DNA of 64,000 nt from Candidatus Merdivivens pullicola (lineage in GTDB: Bacteria; Bacteroidota; Bacteroidia; Bacteroidales; UBA932): NCBI GenBank assembly GCA_017694945.1, contig JADIMA010000016.1, positions 1 through 64,000 on the forward strand, given 5' to 3'. Within the stretch, counting starts at the first letter, position 1. Each line of letters begins with the position of its first letter. This document shows positions 7,713-15,962 of the stretch, in pieces. The position numbers were made by a program, and so were the translations under genes. The notes under the pieces are model-generated. The model made no database searches. It was not told where the DNA came from and saw nothing but the letters and a program-made list of their open reading frames with translations.

Positions 7713-8915
7713 ATGGCAGAAAAAAGAGATTATTACGAAGTGCTCGGTGTCGATAAGTCGGCATCGGCGGAAGATATAAAAAAGGCATACAGAAAGGTTG
7801 CGCTGAAATACCACCCTGACCGTAATCCTGGAGACAAGGATGCGGAAGAGAAATTCAAAGAGGCGGCGGAGGCGTACAGCGTGCTTAGCGATGCGGACAA
7901 GCGTGCTAAATATGACAAGTTCGGGCATGCAGGCATCGACGGCGCACAGGGCGGCTTCGGAGGTTTCGAGGGCTTCGGAGGCCAGGGCGGCTTTTCAATG
8001 GACGATATTTTCTCAATGTTCGGCGATATTTTCGGCGGTAGAGGCAGCCGTGGCGGTTTCGGAGGTTTCGGAGGCTTTGGCGGTTTCGGGGGCTTCGGAG
8101 GCCAGCAGGGAAGCGAGAAGGTATATCGCGGCTCCAATATCAGAGTACGTGTGAAGGTATCCCTTGAGGAAATCGTCAAAGGGACGAAAAAAAGCATAAA
8201 GATAGAAAAATATATCCCGTGTCCTGAATGCGGAAGCAAGGGCGCGAAGAATGCGTCCGACATAAAAACATGCGACGCCTGCAAGGGAAGCGGGCAGCAG
8301 GTGCGTGTTGTCCGTGCTTTGTTCGGACAGTCGTATGAATATTCGGAGTGCCCGGTATGCCACGGCGAAGGCAAAGTGATTGTTAATCCTTGTCCCAAGT
8401 GCAGCGGCCACGGAATTGTGAAGTCTAAGGAAGAAATCAATTTCAGCATTCCGGCGGGTGTGTCCGATGGCATGGAACTTCGTTTGCGCGGCGCCGGCAA
8501 TGCCGCCAAAAACAACGGCACGCCGGGGGATTTGCTCGTGCTTATCAGTGAAGAGGCCCATCCTGATTTCAGGCGGGAAGGGAACAATCTGATATATTCG
8601 TTGTTCGTTTCTGTGCCTGACGCCATACTCGGCAAGACCGTCGAGATACCCTATTTCAATGAGAAACTGAAAGTCAAGATAGAACCTGGAACGCAGCCGG
8701 GACAGGTCTTGAAATTTCCGGGCAAGGGCATTCCTGTGCTTAACGGCTTCGGAAAAGGGGATCTTCTCGTCTATGTCCAGGTATGGGTTCCGAAAAAACT
8801 CGACAGGGATACAAGGCTTTTGGTGGAAGGTCTTGCGTCGCGTCCGGAGTTCGAACCGAAACCGGTCAAGGAAGACAAAAACTTTTTCGATAAATTCAAA
8901 CGAATTTTCGGATAA
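7713..8915 (+). CDS. dnaJ: DnaJ co-chaperone
   Basis: A 400-residue type I J-protein. The J domain has HPD at residues 34-36, followed by a very Gly/Phe-rich linker (repeated GGFGGFGG, bases about 7950-8105), four zinc-binding repeats ([32 protein letters not shown]) and the C-terminal substrate domains. It stimulates DnaK ATPase and delivers clients. A Shine-Dalgarno-like AAGGAGATTTAAGG precedes the ATG. The linker repeat is a low-complexity stretch that creates long false reading frames on the opposite strand. Confidence 0.98.
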   Translation: MAEKRDYYEVLGVDKSASAEDIKKAYRKVALKYHPDRNPGDKDAEEKFKEAAEAYSVLSDADKRAKYDKFGHAGIDGAQGGFGGFEGFGGQGGFSMDDIFSMFGDIFGGRGSRGGFGGFGGFGGFGGFGGQQGSEKVYRGSNIRVRVKVSLEEIVKGTKKSIKIEKYIPCPECGSKGAKNASDIKTCDACKGSGQQVRVVRALFGQSYEYSECPVCHGEGKVIVNPCPKCSGHGIVKSKEEINFSIPAGVSDGMELRLRGAGNAAKNNGTPGDLLVLISEEAHPDFRREGNNLIYSLFVSVPDAILGKTVEIPYFNEKLKVKIEPGTQPGQVLKFPGKGIPVLNGFGKGDLLVYVQVWVPKKLDRDTRLLVEGLASRPEFEPKPVKEDKNFFDKFKRIFG

Positions 8916-8918
8916 TTT

Positions 8919-8949
8919 TTTGGAGATAAAGAAAATCTTGCTACCTTTG
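8919..8949 (+). promoter_or_regulatory. Consensus Bacteroidetes promoter of rplS
   Basis: TTTG at 8919-8922, a 19-base spacer and TACCTTTG at 8942-8949: an exact match to the -33/-7 consensus, beginning directly after the dnaJ stop. This is the clearest full promoter in the window and implies a leader of about 75 bases before rplS. Confidence 0.85.
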
Positions 8950-9032
8950 CAGTCCCAAAATAAAAGCAACCTCTTGCGTGGTTTTGAAATTTTTGGCAAT
9001 GTTGCGTTAAACTGTATTTAATTCGATTGAAA

Positions 9033-9410
9033 ATGGATTTGATTAAGATTGCAGAGCAGGCTTGCGCCAATGAGTACAGACCGGTGCTTCCTGATTTCAA
9101 GGCCGGTGATACTATCACGGTTACTTACAAGATTAAGGAAGAAAACAAAGAAAGACTTCAGAATTTCCGTGGTGTTGTCATCCAAAGAAGGGGTGCGGGT
9201 ACTACCGCTACTTTCACAGTCAGGAAGATTTCCAACGGAGTAGGAGTAGAGCGTATTTTCCCTGTGATTTCACCTTTTATTGAAAAAGTTGAAATCAACA
9301 AGTATGGTAAAGTCCGCAGGGCAAGGATTTTCTATCTCAGAGGTCTTACAGGTAAGAAGGCCAGGATTAAAGAGCGCCGCGTAATCCGCAAGGAAGTTCC
9401 GGAGGCTTAG
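9033..9410 (+). CDS. rplS: Large-subunit ribosomal protein bL19
   Basis: 125 residues: [15 protein letters not shown], then [31 protein letters not shown] and [28 protein letters not shown], ending [13 protein letters not shown]. These are hallmark bL19 segments; the protein lies at the 30S-50S interface. ATG 9033 is preferred over an in-frame TTG at 9027. It has its own strong promoter, and tRNA-Arg follows after 15 bases, so the two may share a transcript ending in the terminator at 9502-9543. Confidence 0.98.
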   Translation: MDLIKIAEQACANEYRPVLPDFKAGDTITVTYKIKEENKERLQNFRGVVIQRRGAGTTATFTVRKISNGVGVERIFPVISPFIEKVEINKYGKVRRARIFYLRGLTGKKARIKERRVIRKEVPEA

Positions 9411-9425
9411 TAGTCTTGAAATATT

Positions 9426-9499
9426 GGCCCCTTAGCTTAACTGAATAGAGCATCTGACTACGGATCAGAAGGTTACAGGTTTGAATCCTGTAGGGGTCA
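9426..9499 (+). tRNA. trnR: tRNA-Arg (anticodon ACG)
   Basis: Complete cloverleaf: acceptor GGCCCCT/AGGGGTC (one G-U pair), D-arm GCTT/GAGC, anticodon stem TCTGA/TCAGA with loop CTACGGA (anticodon ACG, read as ICG), and T-arm ACAGG/CCTGT. CCA is not encoded. Confidence 0.95.
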
Positions 9500-9501
9500 C
9501 A

Positions 9502-9543
9502 AAAGAACTGCATCGGAAGGTTTTCCGGTGCGGTTCTTTTTTT
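9502..9543 (+). terminator. Terminator of rplS/tRNA-Arg
   Basis: Long stem between AAGAACTGCATCGGAA and TTCCGGTGCGGTTCTT with wobble pairs, followed by T8. Its opposite strand also ends in a T run, so it may serve the convergent FKBP operon. Confidence 0.85.
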
Positions 9544-9567
9544 GTCTGTCGGGATGCCTTATAAGGA

Positions 9568-9607
9568 CTGTGGATCCCGAAAGGTTCGAAACCTTCGGAA
9601 TCCACAG
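9568..9607 (-). other. Strong hairpin downstream of the FKBP gene
   Basis: CTGTGGATcCCGAAAGGTT pairs with AACCTTCGGAATCCACAG across a CGA loop, with one mismatch and one bulge. It lies 18 bases past the FKBP stop and has no adjacent T tract on either strand, so it looks like a 3'-end stabiliser or processing site rather than a simple terminator. Confidence 0.6.
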
Positions 9608-9624
9608 CGAAAAATCGTTATTGA

Positions 9625-10212
9625 CTATGCTCCGCAGCAGCCGCTTTCGCCGCAATTGCCGCCTTCGCCATCACAGCCGCAGCCTCCTTCTTCTCCGCAG
9701 CCTCCGCAGCAACCTCCGCAACCGTGTCCGGCAAGTTCTCCGTGCAGGCCTTCTGTGAGTTCTTTTTCAGTGGCTTCGCGGATTCCGGCGACTTCTACTG
9801 AGAAATTGAGCGTTTTGCCTGCCATCGGGTGGTTGAAGTCCATTACTACGATGTCGGGCTTGATTTCTACGACCTTGCCATGCATGACCTGTCCCCTGTC
9901 GTTCATCATGGGTATCATGTTGCCTACGAAAAGTATGTCTTCGCGTACTACGCCGTCGCTTTCGAATATTTTCTTCGGCAGTTCTACAATGGCATCGGGT
10001 TCGGATACTCCATAACCTTCTTCGGGCGTCAAAGTAAATTCGACTTTGTCGCCTACTGTTTTTCCGTCAAGATTCGCTTCGAATTTTGGCAGAAGCATTC
10101 CTTTGCCGAAAATGAAATCCAGAGGTTTTTCAGGGGTGGTCTTGTCTGCCACCTGTCCGTCAACTGTGAGTGTGTAGTGTACTGAAACTACTTTGTCTTT
10201 AGAAATTTTCAT
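9625..10212 (-). CDS. SlyD-like FKBP peptidyl-prolyl isomerase with Cys-rich tail
   Basis: 195 residues. The FKBP core is split by an insert-in-flap chaperone domain, as in SlyD: VVSVHYTLTVDGQVAD, PLDFIFGKGMLLPKFEANLDG, TPEEGYG, then the insert (about 70-125) and DFNHPMAGKTLNFSVEV. The last 35 residues are a Gly/Cys tail with nine cysteines (GCGGCCGGCG type) instead of the His-rich tail of E. coli SlyD, suggesting metal binding. It is the last gene of the TIGR02757-tldD-tldE operon, 29 bases after tldE, with no promoter of its own. Confidence 0.9.
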   Translation of the reverse strand: MKISKDKVVSVHYTLTVDGQVADKTTPEKPLDFIFGKGMLLPKFEANLDGKTVGDKVEFTLTPEEGYGVSEPDAIVELPKKIFESDGVVREDILFVGNMIPMMNDRGQVMHGKVVEIKPDIVVMDFNHPMAGKTLNFSVEVAGIREATEKELTEGLHGELAGHGCGGCCGGCGEEGGCGCDGEGGNCGESGCCGA

Positions 10213-10241
10213 TTTTAATATTATTAAACTGTTGTTTTTGT

Positions 10242-11576
10242 CTATCCGTTGAAATCAACATCGTCGAAGGCAAGCGTGGGTATCTGCCATCTGGTGCCTT
10301 GGACGGGGTCGTCCCCTGCAAACAGGGATTTTGCCCATAGCGACAGTATGTCTCCGGTTACAAGCATTTCGCTCACGGGGTAGAGTATTTCCCCGTTTTC
10401 AAACCGGAAGCCTTCTATTCCGAATGAAAACGCCCCTGTTACGGGATTGGAGTTTCCTCCGTTGAATCCTGTGACAAGGATACCCGAGCCGATGTCTCTG
10501 AGTATTTTCTCCCGTGTCCCGGCAGTGTCTGAAACCCGGTTGAACGGAATTATGCCCGGTCGTGAAGGGGATTCGACGGTTTGCGGCATTCCGAGTTTGT
10601 GGGATGCGTATGAATTGATGAAGTACATTCCTACCGTCCCGTTGCGTATGATGTCGCAGTCGCCGGTAGCCACGCCTTCGGAGTCGAACAGCCTTGCCCC
10701 CGGTGCGCCCTTTACATGCGGCCTGTCGGTGACGGAGAGCCATTCGGGGAAAATCTGTTTTCCCATACTCCCGGTCAGGAACGAATTGTGCTGCTGAATG
10801 GCAGTGCCGTTGAGTGCCATGATGATTGGTGCGAAAAGTCTTGAAGAAACGGTATTTTCAATAACGGCGGCGTATTTCCCGCTTCTGATTTTCTTCGGAG
10901 CGAGGCGCGCTTTTGCACGTTCCAGGGCTTTCAATGCGCAGTCGTCATATTTCAGGTTTTCAAGCATCGGCGATGATCTCCAGTAATAGCCGCTTGCTCT
11001 TGAATGTCCTTTCCCTTTTACGGTTATTTCGGATGTGACGGCGTATGTCGTTTCATAGGCAAGTCCTGTGAAACCTTGGGTGTCTGCATACAATGCACCG
11101 TCTTCCTGGTCGGAGAACTCTGTTTCAGAAGATACTGTGGGTTCTGTTACGGCGCAGGCGCATTCAAGGGCGATCTGTTTTTTCCGTTCCGGGGCTACGA
11201 AATCGAATCCGGGGTCGTCTGTCCCCATTTCGCAGCCGTCAGTCCGGCCTTTATAGTAGAGTTCCGGATCCGGCAGGCTTCTCGCGTCGTCGGGAGCGAA
11301 CATCCTTACCGTTTCTATGCTTGATTTGAGAAAATCTTTCAGTTCGGGCATGTCGAATCGGTTGGTGGAAAAATTTCCATATCTGCCGTCGGCGAAAATG
11401 CTGAAATAAAGCGAGCGGTCGGATGAGTGAACGAGTTTGTCGAATTCCTTGTCAAGTACCGAGTAGGTCGAGAGGACGCTTTTGTTAAGGCAGACTTTCG
11501 CTGCCGATGCTCCGAACGACAGTGCGCAGTCAAGTGCGTCCAATGCTGTCTTTTTTTCCTCGTCTGTTATTCTCAT
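10242..11576 (-). CDS. pmbA: TldE/PmbA-type partner of the TldD metalloprotease
   Basis: 444 residues of the TldD/PmbA family. It lacks the HExxxH zinc motif seen in the adjacent tldD product, as expected for the inactive TldE subunit. Family segments include GDCDIIRNGTVGMYFINSYASHKLG and FSFGIEGFRFENGEILYPVSEMLVTGDI near the C-terminus. TldD/TldE heterodimers degrade unfolded peptides and process some RiPP precursors and the CcdA antitoxin in other bacteria. The gene starts 21 bases after tldD, in one operon. No RiPP precursor is recognisable nearby, so a housekeeping role is more likely. Confidence 0.9.
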   Translation of the reverse strand: MRITDEEKKTALDALDCALSFGASAAKVCLNKSVLSTYSVLDKEFDKLVHSSDRSLYFSIFADGRYGNFSTNRFDMPELKDFLKSSIETVRMFAPDDARSLPDPELYYKGRTDGCEMGTDDPGFDFVAPERKKQIALECACAVTEPTVSSETEFSDQEDGALYADTQGFTGLAYETTYAVTSEITVKGKGHSRASGYYWRSSPMLENLKYDDCALKALERAKARLAPKKIRSGKYAAVIENTVSSRLFAPIIMALNGTAIQQHNSFLTGSMGKQIFPEWLSVTDRPHVKGAPGARLFDSEGVATGDCDIIRNGTVGMYFINSYASHKLGMPQTVESPSRPGIIPFNRVSDTAGTREKILRDIGSGILVTGFNGGNSNPVTGAFSFGIEGFRFENGEILYPVSEMLVTGDILSLWAKSLFAGDDPVQGTRWQIPTLAFDDVDFNG

Positions 11577-11597
11577 GGTCTGTTGTTGTCTTTAGTT

Positions 11598-13034
11598 TTA
11601 CGCTTCGCCTCCTACGGTGAGCGATCTTACCAGGACGGTAGGTATTCCGCAGGTGACGGCGCAGCTCTGCTCTTTTCCGCACACCCATGCTCCGTTGTCT
11701 ATTTTCAGGTCGTTTCCTACGCCTATTATGTCTGAAAGGGCTTTGGGGCCGTTCCCGATGATGTTGATGTCTTTGATCGGGGAGGTGAGCCTCCCGTTTT
11801 CAATAAGTTTGCCGCTTTTTACATAAAATGTAAAATCGCCTTCCCCTATTTTTACTTGTCCGTTGCTGAAATCATCGACATATATTCCGTGTTTTACCTC
11901 TGCTATCAGGTCGTCAGGGCTGCATCCTCCGCTCTCCATGTATGTGGAACGCATCCTTGGAATGGGAGGGAAGCGGAACGACTCCCTCCTGCCGTTTCCG
12001 GTGGGCGCGGTCTTGAAGTGCGCGGCGCTTATGCGGTCGTGCAGGAAGGATTCGACTTTTCCAGAACGCACCATGTAGGTCTTCTGTCCGGGCACTCCTT
12101 CGTCGTCTATGTTTACCGAGCCTCGGTTGTATGCCAGTGTTCCGTCGTCGATGACATTTATTGAGGTGTCGCAGACTGTCTTGCCCAACTGTTCCGAGAA
12201 TATCGACTGTTTTTTACGGATGAAGTCAGCCTCGAACGCATGCCCGATGGCTTCATGCAGAAGGATTCCGCTTCCTCCGCACGCCATTACTACCGGCATT
12301 TCCCCTCCTTTTGGCCTGATGGCGGAGAACCGCTCGTTTATGCCTTTGACTGTGTCTTCGGCCACTTCGTCTATGAGGCTGGCTGAAAGCAGGTCGAATC
12401 CCATCCGGAAACTGCGTGACGCCGAATTGGTTTCCGTGCTGCCGTCCTTGTCCTGGAATATTGCATTGGCGGCTACGGAAGTAAGAGGGCGGCTGTCGAA
12501 TGAAAGGCCGTCAAGGGAGTTGTACATCAGGATTGTGGAAAAAGAGTCCGTAATCTTGGCCTGCACCTTGATGACCCTGCTGTCGCTTGAGGCTATTTTT
12601 GCTCCGAGGCGTTTGAGCAGGGGAAGTCTCTTCGCCGCGCCATAGTCTGCCAGCCTCGCTACCGGCCAATAATATCTTCCGGCCGTGCGTCCTTTCAGAA
12701 GTCCGTCCGAATATGTGTATCCCGGATTGTCTCCTGAGGGGCTGTCTGCAATCATGGCGGCGTTCAATGCTGCACGGCGCATGTCCTCCCATTCGGTGCT
12801 TTCGGTGTAGGCGTAGCCTGTCTTTTCCCCTTTCAGCACTCTGATTCCCATCCCGTAGTCGATATGGCTTCCTCCCGAGTTGACTTGCCCGTCGCGCATC
12901 GACAGTTCGTTGAATATCGTATGTTCAAAATAGAGATCCGCGAAATCTCCGCCTTTTGAAAGAGCAAGAGCCGTAAGTTCGCGGAGGTTCTCCAGCGTTA
13001 CTTTAAAATGTTCAAGATATATAGTGCTGTCCAT
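11598..13034 (-). CDS. tldD: TldD metalloprotease subunit
   Basis: 478 residues from ATG 13034. The zinc-binding HEAIGH motif lies at residues 260-265, followed by AFEADFIRKKQSIF, and a late SGGCSPDDLIAEVKHGIYV segment fits the family. The longer reading with start 13082 would overlap the upstream gene by 44 bases. ATG 13034 lies four bases after that gene's stop and behind a purine-rich GGGAAAAAATGAAG, so I prefer it. It is the catalytic half of the TldD-TldE complex. Confidence 0.93.
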   Translation of the reverse strand: MDSTIYLEHFKVTLENLRELTALALSKGGDFADLYFEHTIFNELSMRDGQVNSGGSHIDYGMGIRVLKGEKTGYAYTESTEWEDMRRAALNAAMIADSPSGDNPGYTYSDGLLKGRTAGRYYWPVARLADYGAAKRLPLLKRLGAKIASSDSRVIKVQAKITDSFSTILMYNSLDGLSFDSRPLTSVAANAIFQDKDGSTETNSASRSFRMGFDLLSASLIDEVAEDTVKGINERFSAIRPKGGEMPVVMACGGSGILLHEAIGHAFEADFIRKKQSIFSEQLGKTVCDTSINVIDDGTLAYNRGSVNIDDEGVPGQKTYMVRSGKVESFLHDRISAAHFKTAPTGNGRRESFRFPPIPRMRSTYMESGGCSPDDLIAEVKHGIYVDDFSNGQVKIGEGDFTFYVKSGKLIENGRLTSPIKDINIIGNGPKALSDIIGVGNDLKIDNGAWVCGKEQSCAVTCGIPTVLVRSLTVGGEA

Positions 13035-13038
13035 GTCT

Positions 13039-13767
13039 TCATTTTTTCCCGGCATTGGCTGCTCCGTATCCGAAAAGGGCAAAATCCCCTCTGCAAGGGT
13101 CTTCGGGAAAGGCTTCGGAGAGCAACGCTGTTATTTCTTTTACAGTATGTAAGTCTTTGCTTTTCCTTTTGGTAAGGCCTAGTTCCATGGCCTGGCGGTG
13201 CGAGTGTACATCCAGTGGGAGGAGCAGTTCTGCCGGAGACGTGCCTGTCCAGATTCCGAGATCGACCGGACTGCCTTGCCTTACGAACCAGCGTCGCATC
13301 ATGTTTATCTTCTTGTTTGCGGCTTTCGGATCCTCGCCCTGTCCGTAAATTTTCGTCCTGATGCCGTTTATTCCCAATACTTCCATGCTGTGGTTGCCCT
13401 CTGCATAGAATCTTTCAATGTTTCGGCAGATTCCTGCAAATTCTTTCCATTTTACAGTGCGGTGCAGCGATGTGCCGTCGTCCAGCCTGTTTTCCCACCT
13501 GCGCCCCATGACATAATCGTACGGTCTCCACTCCATTTCGTCAAAGGCGCGGTTGCAGTCCCTTACAATCATGGAACGCCTTCCCCAGGCGAGGTGGGCT
13601 GCAATGATTCCTGCAATCTCGATGTCTTCGATGCGGTAGCCTTTTTCTTCCTTGTTCGTTGAAAAATATTTTGGGAAGACTATGGGGTCTTCCTGGAAAT
13701 ATCTTTCGTCTTCATATGTATCGGCCCAGTCTTTGAGTCTGTCGGCCAGAATTTTGTCCATTGGCAA
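13039..13767 (-). CDS. TIGR02757 (DUF2400) family protein
   Basis: 242 residues. Segments such as YFSTNKEEKGYRIEDIEIAGIIAAHLAWGRRSMIVRDCNRAFDEM, MMRRWFVRQGSPVDLGIW and LDVHSHRQAMELGL match the TIGR02757 family, conserved in Bacteroidetes and some other bacteria and distantly related to HhH base-excision glycosylases. No lyase-type catalytic residue is obvious to me and the function is unknown. It is the first gene of a four-gene operon; a -7 box lies at 13780-13787. ATG at 13761 is an alternative start. Confidence 0.85.
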   Translation of the reverse strand: MPMDKILADRLKDWADTYEDERYFQEDPIVFPKYFSTNKEEKGYRIEDIEIAGIIAAHLAWGRRSMIVRDCNRAFDEMEWRPYDYVMGRRWENRLDDGTSLHRTVKWKEFAGICRNIERFYAEGNHSMEVLGINGIRTKIYGQGEDPKAANKKINMMRRWFVRQGSPVDLGIWTGTSPAELLLPLDVHSHRQAMELGLTKRKSKDLHTVKEITALLSEAFPEDPCRGDFALFGYGAANAGKK

Positions 13768-13779
13768 TGATTTAACCTA

Positions 13780-13796
13780 CAAATATAATAATTTTG
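13780..13796. promoter_or_regulatory. Abutting divergent -7 boxes
   Basis: On the minus strand TATATTTG (13780-13787) serves the TIGR02757 operon. On the plus strand TAATTTTG (13789-13796) serves the Nim-like gene. The two perfect -7 boxes are one base apart, back to back. Confidence 0.6.
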
Positions 13797-13814
13797 CGTA
13801 AAACTTGGAGATAT

Positions 13815-14303
13815 ATGATATATGACAATTCACATGTCAGGAGGCAGGATCGCCTGCTTGACATGGGGCGTGCGCTGGAATTACTGCGCACAAGCGAATA
13901 CGGAGTGCTTTCAATGAGGGATGCAGACGGACATGCTTACGGCGTTCCTGTGAATTACGTGTGGGACGGGGTTTCTTCGATTTATATCCATTGCGCCCCC
14001 GAGGGCAGGAAACTGAGGTGCCTTGCTTCATGCCCGGAAGTGTCTTTCTGCATTGTAGGAAGCACCCGTGTCGTCCCGGGCAAGTTCACTGCTTCATATG
14101 AAAGTATCTTGCTTTCCTGCCGTGCGTTTACCGGGCTGTCCGAAGACGAACGCCGCAGGGCATTGGCGGTCTTCCTTGAAAAATATTCTCCGGAACATCT
14201 TGAGACAGGCTTGAACTATGTGGAAAAATCGTTCCACCGCACTGAGATCATCAGGCTGGATGTCGCGACAGTGAGCGGCAAGTGCAAGAGGGTCATGCCT
14301 TGA
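13815..14303 (+). CDS. Pyridoxamine-5'-phosphate-oxidase-like flavoprotein, Nim-related
   Basis: 162 residues from ATG 13815; a TTG at 13794 would lie inside the promoter and is rejected. The split-barrel FMN-binding fold is indicated by ALELLRTSEYGVLSM, YGVPVNYVW and SIYIHCAPEGRKLRCL, then VSFCIVGSTRVVPGKFTASYESI. This resembles the 5-nitroimidazole reductase (Nim) family, in which the His of the YIHxAxEGxK segment is at the cofactor site; that His is present. Chromosomal relatives are common and mostly of unknown role, so resistance should not be assumed. Confidence 0.8.
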   Translation: MIYDNSHVRRQDRLLDMGRALELLRTSEYGVLSMRDADGHAYGVPVNYVWDGVSSIYIHCAPEGRKLRCLASCPEVSFCIVGSTRVVPGKFTASYESILLSCRAFTGLSEDERRRALAVFLEKYSPEHLETGLNYVEKSFHRTEIIRLDVATVSGKCKRVMP

Positions 14304-14328
14304 CTTTTGGCGGAGTTTCAGTGCTTTA

Positions 14329-14368
14329 TAAAAAAAGCGCGGAGGCCTGCAACAGGCTGCCGCGCTTG
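14329..14368 (-). terminator. Terminator of aspA, shared with the Nim-like gene
   Basis: Stem AAGCGCGG (14335-14342) with CCGCGCTT (14360-14367), extended by an inner GGCCTG/CAGGCT helix. A run of seven T follows on the minus strand. Confidence 0.85.
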
Positions 14369-14386
14369 TCTTGATGTGTCATCCGG

Positions 14387-15820
14387 TTATTTTCTCGGTT
14401 TGATGTCCAGTTTTACCGGCTTGATCATATTTTCCGGAAGAAGTATGGTGTCAAGTTCTTCCTTTGTAAGTACGCCGTGTTCCAGAACAAGGTCATAAAC
14501 ACTCCTGCCTGTGGCAAGCGCCTCTTTGGCAATCTTGGTGGAGTTCTTATAGCCGATTACTGGATTGAGTGCCGTTACTACTCCGATGCTGTTGTGGACA
14601 TAGTCGCGGCAGCGTTCTTCGTTGGCGGTGATGCCTTCCACGCAAAGTCTGCGGAGGGTGTCCATTCCGTTCATGAGAAGTTCGGCGGACTCGAAAGTGC
14701 ATTGTGCCATTACAGGCTCCATTGCGTTGAGTTCCATTTGGGACGCTTCGCCTGCCATTGTCACGCATACTTCGTTGCCCATTACCTTGAAGCATATCTG
14801 GCTCATGACTTCAGGAATGACAGGATTCACCTTTCCCGGCATGATTGAAGAGCCAGGCTGCATTGCAGGGAGGTTGATTTCGCCGAGACCGCAGCGCGGA
14901 CCGCTTGAGAGAAGCCTGAGGTCGTTTGAAATCTTGCTGAGTTTGACAGCGAGCCTCTTGAGGGCCGATGAATAACCTACCATGCATGATGTGTCCGATG
15001 TGGCTCCTACGAGGTCGTCCGAAAGTCTGATGTCCCAGCCTGTTATTTCGCCGAGGGCCTTCACGCATTTTTCAGCATAGCCGGGTTCGGCGCAGATTCC
15101 GGTTCCGATTGCAGTCGCTCCCATGTTTACTGTCAGGAAGTCTTCGGCAGCCTCGTTCAAGTGTTTGATTTCGTCGCGAAGGATGGATGCGAAGCCGTTG
15201 AAAGTCTGGCCGAGCGTCATAGGCACGGCGTCCTGTAACTGGGTGCGCCCCATCTTGATGATGTGTGCGAACTCTTCCGCTTTTCTGGAGAATGCGGCAA
15301 TGAGGTTTTCAAGTACCGGTATCAGTTTGAGGTGTGTGGCATAAAGTCCGAGATGTATTGCAGTCGGGTAGGCGTCATTGGTTGACTGTGCGCAGTTGAC
15401 ATGGTCGTTAGGCGAGCAGTACTGGTATTCGCCGCGCTTGTGCCCCATGATTTCCAAAGCCCTGTTGGCTATTACCTCGTTGGCGTTCATGTTCGTAGTC
15501 GTGCCTGCACCGCCCTGGATCATGTCTATAGGGAAATCTTCCCTGTGCTGTCCGTCGAGGATTTCCTTGCAGGCTGCCACAATGGCGTCTTTTTGCTGGT
15601 CTGTAAGCAGGCCGAGCTGGTGGTTGGCTATGGCTGCCCCCATTTTGGTGTAAGCCAGGCCGTCTATGAATAATGGATATTCGCAAAGGTGAAAATGGCT
15701 GATTACGAAGTTTTCGATACCCCTGAGGGTCTGTACTCCATATAGAGCTTCCTCAGGTACCTCGCGTGGCCCGATAAGGTCGCTTTCGGTACGGGTCTTT
15801 CCGGAAAATACTCTGTTCAT
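14387..15820 (-). CDS. aspA: Aspartate ammonia-lyase
   Basis: 477 residues of the fumarase/aspartase superfamily: RTESDLIGPREVPEEALYGVQTLRGIENF at the start, TTTNMNANEVIANRALE, HVNCAQSTNDAYPTA, MGRTQLQDAVPMTLGQTF, and the signature SSIMPGKVNPVIPE with the flexible active-site loop. The start GPREVPEEALYGVQTLRG is aspartase-like rather than fumarase-like. It deaminates aspartate to fumarate, feeding the fumarate-succinate branch used by Bacteroidales. A -7 box TATATTTG lies on the minus strand at 15864-15871. Confidence 0.95.
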   Translation of the reverse strand: MNRVFSGKTRTESDLIGPREVPEEALYGVQTLRGIENFVISHFHLCEYPLFIDGLAYTKMGAAIANHQLGLLTDQQKDAIVAACKEILDGQHREDFPIDMIQGGAGTTTNMNANEVIANRALEIMGHKRGEYQYCSPNDHVNCAQSTNDAYPTAIHLGLYATHLKLIPVLENLIAAFSRKAEEFAHIIKMGRTQLQDAVPMTLGQTFNGFASILRDEIKHLNEAAEDFLTVNMGATAIGTGICAEPGYAEKCVKALGEITGWDIRLSDDLVGATSDTSCMVGYSSALKRLAVKLSKISNDLRLLSSGPRCGLGEINLPAMQPGSSIMPGKVNPVIPEVMSQICFKVMGNEVCVTMAGEASQMELNAMEPVMAQCTFESAELLMNGMDTLRRLCVEGITANEERCRDYVHNSIGVVTALNPVIGYKNSTKIAKEALATGRSVYDLVLEHGVLTKEELDTILLPENMIKPVKLDIKPRK

Positions 15821-15863
15821 GTCTGAAAATAAATGTTTTAAATATAATTTTTTAAAATTTGGG

Positions 15864-15871
15864 CAAATATA
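15864..15871 (-). promoter_or_regulatory. -7 box of aspA
   Basis: TATATTTG on the minus strand, 44 bases before the aspA ATG. A CTTG at about the -33 distance is a partial match. Confidence 0.55.
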
Positions 15872-15894
15872 GTCAACTTTAAGGAAAAAACAAG

Positions 15895-15928
15895 AATATG
15901 CGCCACCTAAATATGGTGTGGCGCATCT
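15895..15928 (-). terminator. Terminator of the large BACON lipoprotein gene
   Basis: Stem ATGCGCCAC (15898-15906) with GTGGCGCAT (15918-15926); a T-rich stretch follows on the minus strand. Confidence 0.75.
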
Positions 15929-15962
15929 TCACCCTCTAAAATTTATTGTGTGATGAAAAATC

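Noticed and set aside
7950..8105. Repeat cluster considered as a CRISPR or satellite array
   Set aside because: The units are in-frame Gly-Phe codons of the dnaJ linker without spacers.
7733..8635. 300-codon minus-strand frame over dnaJ
   Set aside because: Caused by the biased codons of the Gly/Phe linker; dnaJ is unmistakable on the plus strand.
9542..10015. Proline-rich open frame on the plus strand
   Set aside because: It mirrors the Gly/Cys codons of the FKBP tail on the other strand and has no family features.
10242..13034. tldD/tldE as part of a RiPP maturation cluster
   Set aside because: No precursor peptide, cyclodehydratase, radical-SAM enzyme or exporter is nearby; the neighbours are housekeeping genes.
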